Below, piece after piece: positions 1-10,498 of a stretch of DNA of 25,320 bases. The stretch comes from Bigelowiella natans CCMP2755 (Eukaryota > Cercozoa > Chlorarachniophyceae). The translations under genes and the position numbers were made by a program. Position 1 is the stretch's first letter. Each line of letters opens with the position of its first letter. The DNA is taken from positions 42,501 to 67,820 of the forward strand of contig ADNK01001995.1 of the NCBI GenBank assembly GCA_000320545.1. The letters run 5' to 3'. The notes under the pieces are model-generated. The model saw nothing but the letters and a program-made list of their open reading frames with translations. It was not told the DNA's origin and did not search any database.

Positions 1-1139
1 CGTGACAAATTAGTTTTGGTTTCGAATACTGCTGCCAAAAGGCGCAAATTACGTACGGGCTCGTCTAAGCTCGTGTCTAAGCATGCATAGAGAAGAACTT
101 TGCATGCATATGCGTGCATGTCATGTACTACGTGCGCTAATCATACATACAGTTTCGTGCGTGCAAAGGCAAAGAACATTCGAGCTCTACATTGTATCTA
201 CAAATATGCAAAGTGTTTGCCTATGCAGTACACCACAACGCTGTACACCTATTTGTGATCATGACATTTTGTTTTGCATGATCGAATTTGCCGGGAGTCA
301 TGAGCAAAAACAAAAAGCACTTTGTTGTTGTTGTCTCCGCTCAAAAGTATATGACACATTACACGAGCTCATAATTTATTGTGTGAACGCGCACTGTGGT
401 AAACTGACTTGGTTGGAGAGTAGCATGCTAGTATATCTATTGATCTTTGAGCTCAGATGAGCCATCATCACGTAACAAGAAGTAATACTATGGAAATTTA
501 CTTGTCAGTATTCTTGTATAAGCGATATCTGAACCTTTTTGAAGCAAATAATTCATCATTACTCTGAAACCGTCTTGAAATAATTGAAGAGGCTTTGAGT
601 GAGTAGTCGCGACGAGGAAAGTTCGAATCGGTCTCTGCTTCTTCCTCACACCTAACATTGAATGGATTAAATTAATTACGAAATGACGGACTCGTGCAAA
701 CAGTAGGTTCACCGATACGTGTTTTAGTTTGGTTGAGAATGCTCCATCGAGGAGGAGGTTGGGCAAGCATCCGAATTGTCAGGAAATGATCTTTGCTACC
801 AAGAAGGGATAAAAAGTGCTAAAAAGCATGCCATATACAACCAAACGACATGTTTCTTCCCTTGACGCAAAAAGGAACACGACGCCAATTCGGAGGGAAG
901 ATGCTTGACGCAAGAGCAAAACATAGGAAACAACCGAGACACCCTTTTCTCGGCGCTCGGCAAAACAAAAGAACCCTACTTTTGCTTGGGTACTTTTTCG
1001 AATCCTCCAAGGGGAAGAATTTCAACGTTTTCTTCGCCTACGACAAGTATTTACTTGAAAAATGTATCGATTTCGACGAGGGAAATATCTTTAAAAGTAT
1101 GTGTTATTGCTGAGTGAGGAGCCAATTATTGATCCAGCC
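1..1139. other. Left flank without a supportable gene
   Basis: Several open frames exist here (for example 83-460 plus, 488-766 minus, 850-1113 plus), but none has a recognisable domain or convincing splice context. The first 130 bases hold repeated GCATGC/TGCATG words like those in other intergenic stretches of this window. The minus frame at 488-766 reads somewhat protein-like near its end and could be a terminal exon of an unseen gene, but nothing confirms it. The stretch just left of 1140 probably holds the promoter and 5' leader of the next gene. Confidence 0.4.
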
Positions 1140-3414
1140 ATGGCCGTCTCGGCGCTTGTCCTGCTGCCTATCACTCTACTCTCTGCTCAATCTCTCCATA
1201 CACGTGAGTTTCGATCACATTTTAGTGCATAGAAGTAGCTGAAGGGGGGAAGTTGGGTGCGCACGTGGGCAGCTTGATGGCTGTGAGCAGAGGTTCGAAG
1301 CACGATGGGGATGATGAATCCAGAGCGAGCGACTTTTTGCCGCCATCTATTGGTTTTACGAGCGCTACCTTTTCTTTCCCATTCCTTAGTTACCTTTTAG
1401 AATTTTCGGATGAATTGAAACCTGACATTGATTTGAATGAGTGACCACTGATGATTTCTTCGTCTTAGGGCCCCGAGGCAGCAGCCAGTGCTTCATACTC
1501 GCAAAGGGGTTCACACTTGGAAGCCCGCGACACTTATGCCCCAAAGCGGCGGGGGGGAGTAAAGGTTGGCAAAAACAAATGAACCACTACGCATACTAGT
1601 CTATAGTTCGGATGGAAATAAATGGATGTGCTGATTAGTCATTTCTGGTATCCGGCGGCTCAAATCGGGTTTTCCGGCGTCTTCATCTTCTCACAGTCGT
1701 CTTGCTCTTCGTGCGGCTGCCGCAGAGGAGGTAGGCTTAAAAAATAAATATATCACCGAAGAATTTTTCCTGTAGAGGTGACATATTGCCTCACACACGC
1801 GATGACCCCATTGCGAGTCGCCCTTGTTTATTTCTGTTACCCTCTCGCAGCCATGTAACGTAAAGAAACTGGACAATGGATACACCCTCTATCAGTTCGG
1901 GGTAGGACAACAATTATGAGATTAACAGACATAGAACATTCGCGCGCACACGCTGTTGTTTTTTTTTAAATCTTTGCGACTAGAGCCGATTCTTACAGCT
2001 GTTAATATCTGCAACTGCCTTCTTTAGGTAGAGCCTGAACCGGAGCCAGTAGTAGATCAAACGCCCTCAGAAGCACCCTCCTCTAGCGACACTGCCCGTC
2101 CTAGTGCAGAGGAATGGATTGGTACATGGAAGCAGTCGATTTCCGCGGCCACGCCAGCCGCAACCCCTCCCTCTAAGAAGAAAAAAACAAAGAAAAAGAA
2201 AACGCCTAGTGCAGAGGAATGGATTAGTTCATGGAAGCAGTCGGTGTCCACGGCCTCACCAGCCGCACCCCCTCCCTCTAAGAAGAAAAAAGCAAAGAAA
2301 AAGAAAACGCCTGGTGCAGAGGAGTGGATTAGTTCATGGAAGCAGTCGGTGTCCACGGCCTCACCAGCCGCACCTCCTCCCTCTAAGAAGAACAAACCGA
2401 AGAAAAAGGGAACGAAGGCTGGTGCCAAAGCTTCCCCGTCTTCATCACAACCTAGTGCTTCTGCCCCTACTTCTGCTGCTCCCAAGCCCCCTTCTGCAGG
2501 AAAACCAAAGGTAGTCCTTAAAAGAACTCAACCCGTACGAAAAAAGCTTGGCACGTAGAAGGGCTAGTGGTGGCAAGGGGGAAGTAGAGGAGCAGCAGGG
2601 AAAGTAGAATCGTGCAGAGAAGGGGGCAATGAAAAATAATGCAATACTTGCGTATCTTAACGAATCCAACAAAGTGTGGCTTTGCGCAAATTAGAATATT
2701 TCTCACAATCGCAATTCTATATTAAGCTTCAGAACTCGAGTCTTTCTGTAAGGTAACCACTTTACCATTTCTCCCCTTCAGTCGAAACCGAGTCCGAAGG
2801 CAAAAGATCTGGGCGATGCTCCTAGTGGCAGCGACGGCGGCAGCAGCAGCCGCACAAGTGTCAATGTCAGGATCTGTCACAGGAACACACACTCGAATAA
2901 TAGCAGTAAAAATTATTTTATGTGAAAAAAATACACCATTCTAAGACCTCATCACTCTTTGCTATTTCGTCTGCTCTCCTCCTCATTCATATCGTATGTT
3001 CTGCCTCTTCGTCATCTTCCAATTCGTGTGTATAGGCTAGGGCGAACTCAATACGCGCTTTCCAAAGGAAGACACAACAGTCCAGGGTATGAACGTTGAC
3101 GGCAAAGAATGAGAACCCCACTTGGGCATCTAGCGATAGAGCGTTTCAAAATCATAATCATTGCGATAACTTTATGATCCAAATAATCATTCGCATGCTT
3201 CTATGGCTTCAATGTTCCCTTTCTACCCCTTCCTCCATTCACCATCCTTTTTTTAATTTTTCACCTTTTCTATCCTGCTCGCTCGCTCACTAAAACCGGC
3301 CCGGCAAACGCTCAGGTGCAGGTATTCGCGGATATGGATCTAGAAATGAGCCAGAAAAAACAGGTGATGTTCCCGTTGCTCTTCCTCCATTCAAAAAATA
3401 TAGACCACATTAAA

Positions 3415-3454
<40 letters not shown>

Positions 3455-4381
3455 CATTTTATATATACATATATAATTATATGCATGCATCAACATAAAT
3501 GTGCTGAAAGTTATCATGATATCATTACAGCTTGCGGAGGAGTTGAGAGCGCGAAGGCGTGCAAATGCTGGAGATCTAGTAAAGTATGTAGTCCCTCTCA
3601 AACAGAGCCTTTCCACACTTTGACTCGCCTACCGATACCCCCTCTCCTTTTTTGCAGAGCAAAGGTAAAACGCGACCCGAATAGACCCTCAAAGCCAGTA
3701 AGGTGATACGCTAACGACCGAGATCACCTGCTGCTTTTCCCAACGAAGCCCAAAAGATAATATCCAACCCTCTGTTCCTGCATCTTCTTCCTGCTTACCC
3801 AACCTCTTTTGTCCTATATAACCGCTGAGAGCTTGCTTTGTGCGATAATTTTCGTATTCCCGTCGCTCTTACATCTTCCTGTATTTTTCATTTTTTCAAG
3901 GTTTCGATTTCGGACGGATGACTTCCTGGGACTAAGCGCAGATAGAATCGTTGAGGTAGTAAGTAGTAGAGGTTGCAACGGCGGCATTAGTGGTCGCGTA
4001 GCAGTGGCGACTCTTGGAAAAGCATGAATGCTCTGTAGATTGCGATATTTTAGGAGGGGAGACATAAGAATATTTTACGTAACCAAAGCTATTCCTCCTC
4101 GCTTGAATACTTTTAGGCTCGCACAGGTGATAATATGCTGGAGGTTTTCGATAATACCGGGGGAATCGTGCCATCGTTTTGCTGCGAAGGGTACTGTTTC
4201 CGCACCCTTACTACTTCCTACCATTCCTATCGTCATTTCTAAACTGTATTCTTTATTTAGCATGAGCTTACATTATGACATGTGCTACAGGATATGCTAC
4301 ACATGCGTGGCGCAAATGCAGGGATTAGATGATTACGGAAATAAAGTGGGCGACGCGGGAGTTGTAAGGTATATTAAATGA
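1140..4381 (+). CDS. Multi-exon gene of unknown function with three 35-residue repeats
   Basis: I do not recognise this protein. The well-supported core is a phase-consistent exon chain: 2028-2510, 2782-2865, 3036-3086, 3316-3363, 3531-3583, 3658-3702 and 3901-3955, each flanked by AG and GT. Weaker exons follow at 4054-4078, 4117-4126 (10 bases) and 4291 onward, ending at the stop at 4381 or splicing again at 4369. The first large exon encodes three copies of a 35-residue unit (AEEWISSWKQS, then Ala/Pro-rich, then Lys-rich), followed by a Ser/Pro/Ala/Lys tail. Later exons give a charged, probably helical stretch (AEELRARRRANAG). The 5' end is unresolved. An ATG at 1140 in a strong GCCATGG context opens a signal-peptide-like exon (MAVSALVLLPITLLSAQ) with a GTGAGT donor at 1204. 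Candidate exons lie at 1469-1558 and 1697-1730 (RLALRAAAAEE), but no single chain joins 1140 to 2028 in phase. Lysine richness suggests nucleic acid or nuclear contacts; a signal peptide would argue for secretion or plastid import. Confidence 0.5.
2103..2417 (+). repeat. Tandem coding repeat, 105-base period, three copies
   Basis: Copies start near 2103, 2208 and 2313. Each opens with a GTGCAGAGG word, encodes Ala-Glu-Glu-Trp-Ile and ends in an A-rich lysine tract. Copies two and three are nearly identical. Copy one differs at several positions (Gly-Thr for Ser-Ser, Ala-Ala-Thr for Thr-Ala-Ser), and copy three diverges in its lysine tail. The period is a whole number of codons, so the frame is kept. 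Confidence 0.9.
3418..3449. repeat. (AT)n microsatellite in an intron
   Basis: A perfect alternating AT run in the intron between the 3316-3363 and 3531-3583 exons of the 35-residue-repeat gene. More AT-rich sequence (TATACATAT words) follows on the right. Confidence 0.95.
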
Positions 4382-5960
4382 AGAAGTTCCTCAATCCTTT
4401 TTTTGACCATGCTTAAAACTGTCGAGTATCGTTTTTTCTTATTCCAGAAATTTAAATGCTTTTAATCTATTGATGCCATAGATGCTGCATCACTGAGGTA
4501 ACAGAGCCGCCACCTGGAGCTTCGGAGATTGAGGTAACATACTCGAACCTTACTATAGACAACTGAAGGCGTTGTGGGCACACAATGATGCAGATTCGAA
4601 AATAGAATAAAAATGACGTTAAAAATAAGATCCTTCTTTTTGAAACAATACTTCAGATCACCATTCCGGACTGGGTGAAGGAGGATGACTGATCCACAAA
4701 ATGTCCTTGTTTCTACGATGCATGGTGCTGTAGAAATGCATGGACAAACATCATTTGAAGATTTTACATTCATTTAAAATCAGAGATACAGTTCACATAA
4801 ACATTGTTCTAATTGTCCCCCAAAATATGCCATTAACAATGGCATCTGTAGCATAATTATTTGACTCGAGATGTAGAATTACCTTGATAATTCTTGTGGT
4901 AGACACGGTGCTTCTGATGCATTAGGAGTAGTCATGATGCAAGTGCGTTGTCTTCACACGTGCACATGCTGGACTTGCATTACTTGTATCCATCGAACTA
5001 GCAAAGACTCATCTAGTATAAGTCATCGCTAGATCATGATCACCGTGCTTGCATCTGGACGTGCTAGCAAGAAATTTGACTCTTCAGATGCAAGCGCATG
5101 CAGGCGCGCGCTGCGGGGCTGCAAATCAAGCATGCGCAGCAAAATCATCACAAAAGCAGCCACGATTCTCCAGATTCCCCCACTTTGGCACTCACTTGAT
5201 TTTGCAGCGAGCGTCCCACTTGTTGCGCTTGGTGTCAACACGTTGGCACATCATGCACGATGAACCATGCTAGCATGCTTGCATGCAAACTCCAGAAAAT
5301 CGTGGACGTGAAAAATGCGTGTGTGTCAAATCGCTGGCTCGCCTCATTGTGCGATTTCACCAGTTCACTGGAACGTTGTGCGAACAGTGAACTCTCTTTC
5401 ACTGTGTTCTGGTGTTGTCCAATTGTGTCGCGCGCGTGGAGGACAGACACGCACACGAATTTCATCGTTTCATGATGCGATTTGGGGTCTTGTGAAGCGT
5501 CCACTCGTGCGTGCCAAGCGAAAGTGCTCTTTGCTTCATTGAACGACTCACTGTGCTGTGCTCACCTTCCACAAGGCGAAGAACAAACTCACGATTGCAT
5601 GTGTCGACATCGTGCTCTAGTGCTGTGATGCTGTCTGGCTAGCTAGCTGTGCACCTTTGACCTTCCTCGGCGATGATCTCCAAATGGCATCGGTGCGCAC
5701 TCGGTTGAAAGAATGGAGAAGAAAGGACAGAACGAATTGTTTCCATTGAAGCGTTTGAGAGGATGAACGAAGCTCTGAGCATTGATGAAGGGAGAGAAAA
5801 TTTTGCATGCAAAATCATGAAAATGATGTTCAACAGGGCGAATTTTCGTTGGAAAAACGCCTCCATCCATGACCTGCGACAAGGACAAAAGATATCTTTT
5901 TCAACAAACTGGTAATGGAAGATTCCAACCTCTTGCTCTGCAACGATTGAGGACATAGAA
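4382..5960. other. Intergenic region before the PX gene
   Basis: No gene is supported with confidence. Around 4448-4560, AG/GT-flanked open stretches could be further 3' exons of the preceding gene. A 50-codon open frame with a protein-like sequence runs 5763-5915, in the same frame as the PX gene but separated from its ATG by a stop; it may be an upstream ORF or a missed first exon. The 5020-5640 part is rich in GCATGC, GCTAGC and GTGTG words and contains an 8-base inverted repeat (arms 5363-5370 and 5385-5392). Confidence 0.4.
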
Positions 5961-7563
5961 ATGGACAAGATCGGGGATGGGTTGGGACGACAACCATGGG
6001 GCTTGTGGAAGAGCTGCAAGATCACCAAAACTTTGAATCGGGGGGATCACACTGGCTTTGTAATTCAGAATGATTTTAGCTTAAAAAAATACACTGTAGA
6101 GCGTCGATATCGTGAGTTTTTGGAACTTTGGAGTTCGATGGAAACAAGCATTCCGAAAGGCGTATCACTTCCAGTACTTCCAAAAAGGACCTTGAACAAG
6201 ATGGCCCCAGAAGTTGTATCAGTCCGCGCTGTTGTTTTGGAAAAGGCACTGAACGATATTTTAAGATCTAGAAACAAACTCAGAGACCACCCATTATTCA
6301 TAAATTTTCTTGGTATTGCAGAAGGTTGGGGCTTGCAGGAGCCCCCCAAAAAAAATAAGGAAAATAAGGGGAAGTCTTTAATAAGAACAGGGTCTTTACG
6401 AATGAGTAAAGCCGCTGCAAAAATGTTTAGATTAGAACAGAAGGCCCTGGCAGATGGCAACGCGCCAGGATTCAATTCATGTTTCATCTCGAAAACTAGC
6501 ACCTTCACAGATCCCAAAACAAGAAAGAAGCACACATTATACCATGTTAAAACAAAAGCATTTGGAAGAACAATAAGAATAGCCAGACGATTCAGCGATT
6601 TTCGAAAACTATGGAAGAGGTTGTTGCATTCGAATTTTTCTCCGAAGTCTATGAATTAAATCCATGTTTTATCAGTTGGAATCTGTTAATATAAATGCGA
6701 TGTAACTTTTGCGCTTGTTCTGTTTGCTATTTCAATAGTTTAGAGCACCATCTAGAGGACATACTGGATCTTCCACGGGGACCAGTCATGTTTAAATTGA
6801 ACCCAACTGTCATCGAGAGACGAAAAAATGGCCTGAATCGTGCATTAAGACATATGATCACCCTCAGATTGTTGACAAGCGAGCCAAAATTTCTTCAATT
6901 TTTGGGCATTATGCCACCTAAGTCTAATATTGATGAAGGTAAACTTGCAGCACCCTCTGGTTCGATTTCTCCTAAGTCAGATGTGAGTGGTGCGGATTTT
7001 CGACAATTCAAAGCCCGTCCAGTTGTTGCTCCAGTTAAGAATCTCCCCGATTTGGTGCACTTGACTTTGGACCAGGTGACATTCCAAACCACACTTCCAT
7101 TACGTTGCTTCGATTTGCACTGTATTTTAATGATAATGTGCAGGATGGTTTAAGAGTTTTTGCAGATGCAGACGAGAAGGGAAGTGTATTGTGCAAAATT
7201 GAGATTGGCGACTTCGTTGGATGCTCTGATGAGGAAGGCGTCCTTCGCGTCGTAGAACAGAAAGGTGATAAAAAATCATGAAAAATACATCGAATGATGG
7301 CGAATACTGGATACTGGTTAGGTGGCAACAAAATTTGCGAGTGGATATTTAATATTGAAGCTTCTACAAAAGATCGAATAGAGGAAGCATCCAAAAAGAA
7401 AAAGATGAAAAAAAAAACTATCAACGAATCAGCACCATCAAAAGAGATATCTCTTCTTCACCTTGGAATGATTCGAGCAGCAGCAGCGTATGTGTCTGAC
7501 ATGGAAGCAGATGACGATATTTTCGCAGGGCCTACTGAGAAGAAACATGAGTTTGAAGTGTGA
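5961..7563 (+). CDS. Tandem PX-domain protein (phosphoinositide-binding, sorting-nexin-like)
   Basis: PX domains bind phosphoinositides and place proteins on endosomal and other membranes. Exons are 5961-6619, 6739-7075, 7144-7264 and 7322-7563, giving 452 residues; introns are 119, 68 and 57 bases. PX1 spans about residues 16-120. It has the basic-aromatic lipid-site motif ERRYREF at 47-53, a Pro-rich loop (LPVLPKRTL) and the closing helix HPLFINFLGI. PX2 spans about 170-278, with RRFSDFRKLW at 209-218 split by intron 1 and a closing FLQFLGI. The two are joined by a basic linker. The C-terminal third is unassigned; it contains GDFVGCSDEEGVLRVVE, a lysine cluster and an acidic end. No transmembrane segment or BAR domain is evident. 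The third intron is the least certain: it removes an in-frame TGA at 7279 and restores the same frame. The ATG at 5961 is the first in frame after a stop. Confidence 0.82.
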
Positions 7564-8554
7564 ACGCCTCTTATTGATACAACAAAATTTAGATGTAAAA
7601 GCATTTGTTGTTACAAGTTCCTAGTCTTTCTCATCTAGCCATGCTTTGCACAATTTCATTCCACATTGTTGTTGCCATCATGAAACATGCTGCACAGTTG
7701 TGGTGCAACACTCGAACACATCGGACACAAGCATGCGCATGCAGATAGCTAGACAGGATCGAATTGCACCCATGAAAAATCTTCAAAGAAACTGAGATAT
7801 CCGAGCGTCCCTGAGATCTAGAGATCACTGTCCGCAAGAGCTTGGATCTCTGTGAACCACAGAGCTCTCATTGCGTGGTCTGGTGGTTGTGTGATCAATT
7901 GTGCGGTGGTCTTTCATGCTCAGATGATCACTTTGAACCAAAGCTGGCAACTGGGAGCCATTTTGCAACTGTGTGGTTGATGTGAGTAAAACTTCAATCG
8001 GCATGCAAATGCAGAGAAGTTGAGGTGTGTGCAACCGGCACAGCTGGAAACAAACACGGACAGTTCGATCAGTGGCACTTGCCCAGCTAGCTAGCCAGCT
8101 AGATGCATGCTGCGTGTGCACGAAGTTGCACACTTGCCCAAGTGCCTTGCGCACAGCAAGCGTCTTTGCATGTTCACACACTGCATGCTTGTTGGAATCA
8201 TGGAAGCTTGAATTTGATTTTGAAGGTGATTTGGATTGTTAGTCCTTTGTTGAAACCAATGTCGTTCACATCGCTCGCGGCTCGTTCCGTCTGTCAATGA
8301 ACAATGAACAATGAAAAAAGCGTTGATCAAATCTACATGCGCCAGAACCACATGGGAAACAGGCGTTTGCATGCAGCAGAGCCTCAACAACACTCTGTCT
8401 CAGCAGCTCGCTTTCTGCCATGGCAACGTGAATTCTCCTCTCCCGTACCGGAAAGAAGATGCGAGAAATTTGTCCTGCATTTCTCCACAAAAATGGCCTG
8501 CGTTCAACCAACCACAAGTTAGATTCTGGTTCGTCGGGTCCTGTGCTCGACGCC
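7564..8554. other. Intergenic region rich in GCATGC words and inverted repeats
   Basis: No coding region is supported. The stretch carries many GCATGC/TGCATG/GCTAGC words (near 7735, 7999, 8085-8110, 8190, 8370). It also has a perfect 7-base hairpin (arms 7848-7854 and 7858-7864, loop AAC) and paired GTGATCA/TGATCAC words near 7891-7938. Open frames on both strands here are rich in Cys, His and Met, as expected from such words. The last 200 bases are likely the promoter of the zinc-finger gene; an alternative upstream ATG for that gene is at 8459. Confidence 0.5.
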
Positions 8555-9770
8555 ATGCCAGCTCGGAAGAGAAAGGCTGTTGAGCATGATAGCAAGAAAA
8601 AGAAGACGGCGAAGAAGACGAAGAAGAAGAAGTTGACAATGAAGGAAATGGTCGTGCTCGTAGTGGAAGAGATCGGCAAGGTGCCATGCACGCAATGGTA
8701 TCCTGATTCAAGCGGTAGTTTCTGATTTGATTGCGTATAGGCTGGCCTTGCAAAAATAAAAAAGGAGCTCCAACTCCGTTATGATATTGATTGCAAGACT
8801 CAAAGAAATAAGACGAGACTGAAGAAAGCTTTAGAATCAGCAATATCAGCAAAGATCCTCCGAAAAATCGGAGGCACATATTCTGCGCAAGAATCTTCGT
8901 CGGACGAGGACGAATCCGAGGACGAATCTGAGGACGAATCTGACGAAAAATATGAACCCGCCTTTCGGGGTCTACGAGTGATGAAAATGGAGAGAGCCAA
9001 ATCGGATAGGTCCCTATGAAACAAATATCCGGGAGGTTTTAGATACCTTCCAATCATCTTCTATTCGCTTCGTATTTTTCTGCATACCAGTGCCACAACC
9101 ATCCAAGACCTAAGGCTCACGACAAATTCAAAATTGAAAGCCTTCACCCTTTCTTCGTAGGTCGATCTGCAAAGCATGTAATAAGGCTATTGCGAAGGGT
9201 GCATCTCGTCATCGAGTTTCAGACGACTCACTGTAGAACATACACCCCTCTCATCCCTTGTAACTCCTCTGCTTAGAACCCCAACTTTTCTGGTTAGTCA
9301 TTAGGATAATTAAAACGTATTTTTTCCAAGCCCAAAGTTTCGAGTTTTTATGAGAAATGGTCGCTTGCGAACGCAATCATACATATGCAGATATGTCGCA
9401 GTCTCTGGTGGAGAATGGGAGGCATACAACGGTAGTTTCCTAATTGATTCAATGTCTCTTATCTCTAGTATGCGAAATATGGAGACATTGTATTTCATCA
9501 CTGAACAACTTTACACAGGATCACATGAAGGATGCTACAGAGGTGGTTATGAGGAAGCTTATGGAACATCCAGGATGACGTATTTCATACACGCTGGCTG
9601 TCTAAAGGTTCCGTGTTCGAACTTGTATAATTCCCTAAATCTTGATGTGATGTGTTATGATTTATGGCGTATTTTGTTCATAGTTGGCAAACCGTCTCGC
9701 GGAAGAAAATTTCAATGCAGATTGGCCTTTGCTGAGAGACGCGATGGTAGCTAACGGCGATCTTCCGTAA
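8555..9770 (+). CDS. Linker-histone-like winged helix joined to a PARP-type zinc finger
   Basis: Likely a nuclear DNA-binding protein. Exon 1 (8555-8680) encodes a Lys-rich N-terminus (MPARKRKAVEH) and the first helix. Exon 2 (8741-9009) completes a winged helix resembling histone H1 globular domains, residues about 28-92: KKELQLRYDID, then NKTRLKKALESAIS, then AKILRKIGGTYS. A Ser/Asp/Glu patch follows (93-111). A phase-2 intron (9010-9160) then joins RAKSD to RSICKAC, matching the opening of PARP zinc fingers (AKS-x-RS-x-CK-x-C, cysteines about 135 and 138), then NKAIAKG. A later exon ending at 9607 carries YFIHAGCLK, which fits the H-x2-C half. The last exon, 9684-9770, ends PLLRDAMVANGDLP. 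Exons between 9207 and 9607 are unresolved; one coherent chain is 9161-9207, 9402-9431 and 9519-9607, total about 215 residues. No PARP catalytic domain is present. The start at 8555 is chosen for its basic tail. This gene converges on the reductase. Confidence 0.68.
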
Positions 9771-10498
9771 TAGCAAAAGCGAGATTAAAGTAGACAATCG
9801 CCGGCCTGTCTAAAAATGTAGTTGGGTTCTCACAGGAGTCGTTACTGCTACCCCTGTCTATTCATTACTCTCTTGATTAATTCAAATTTTATTCGTAACT
9901 ATATAAAGATCACTATTAGCTGCAAAAATTGACAAAAACATAACACAACAATGTCGCAACTCAGCACTAGTTTATTGTAAACATTTGGTTTATGAAACTT
10001 GTAAACTACGATACGTTTCCACGGCTTTAAAAATGTACACCTCTCGTAACCGTGATACAACGTCGTACCAACATATGTAAGATTTGTGCTGTTATGTGAT
10101 GGATGCTACTTGGTAGCTTGTTCCTATGCATGCATGTTAGATGTGCGCGCGGATACTGTGCATGCACAGATGAACTATATTTCTAGATGTAGAAAAGAAG
10201 TAATGAAATTTGGACGTACTCAAATAAATTTAACATCACACGGTCGATCAATAGCCTTGCATGATGCAGCCAACCTCACAGGCTGGCACAATTCATGGTG
10301 TTGGCAAGGCAGCCACTGCAACGTAATCATGCAGGCCGTGTATGTCTTGATGGGCATCTGTGCGCCTGTGACCTGGGAATTCCTCAGTCACTACTTCGCA
10401 TAATCGCGCGATTATGATGTTAATTGCTACAGGCACACGTAAATGGACTTTATTACTTCCAGACTTGACTTTTATCTAAACAAAACTTTTTCATAGTT
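9771..10498. other. Intergenic region between convergent genes
   Basis: This lies between the 3' ends of the zinc-finger gene and the reductase. It is AT-rich, with GCATGC words near 10126-10165 and an 18-base perfect palindrome at 10399-10416. The open frame 10086-10403 has no recognisable domain and overlaps the GCATGC words; I do not count it as a gene. Confidence 0.55.
10399..10416. repeat. 18-base perfect palindrome
   Basis: CATAATCGCGCGATTATG equals its own reverse complement. It lies about 83 bases beyond the reductase stop codon, in the convergent intergenic gap. It could extrude as a cruciform, bind a dimeric protein, or act in 3' end formation; nothing else in the sequence decides between these. 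Confidence 0.9.

Noticed and set aside
83-460. 125-residue plus-strand open frame
   Set aside because: Very rich in Cys, His and Met from repeated TGCATG words; no domain and no supporting splice or start context.
600-625. tRNA T-loop-like GTTCGAATC
   Set aside because: No acceptor stem, D arm or anticodon arm could be paired around it.
2103-2417. CRISPR-like array
   Set aside because: The repeats are contiguous, codon-phased and encode a protein; there are no unique spacers of constant length, and the genome is eukaryotic.
2057-2485. Phe/Glu-rich minus frame and Arg/Pro-rich plus frame over the repeats
   Set aside because: Shadows of the 35-residue repeat, which reads sensibly only in the frame that also matches flanking exons.
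4462-4773. 103-residue minus-strand frame
   Set aside because: Cys/Phe/Leu-rich with no domain. Plus-strand AG/GT signals in the same place suggest possible 3' exons of the upstream gene instead, but these are also unproven.
5639-6028. 129-residue minus-strand open frame
   Set aside because: Overlaps the start of the PX gene; no domain; shadow frame.
8800-9057. Minus-strand frame with a serine/aspartate run
   Set aside because: Reverse reading of the acidic patch of the zinc-finger gene.
9350-9754. 134-residue unspliced open frame
   Set aside because: Only parts of it fit the zinc-finger gene; splice sites and the PARP-finger match argue for a spliced reading, with the true 3' exon in another frame.
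10086-10403. 105-residue plus-strand open frame
   Set aside because: Lies in GCATGC-rich intergenic DNA beyond the reductase, with no recognisable domain.
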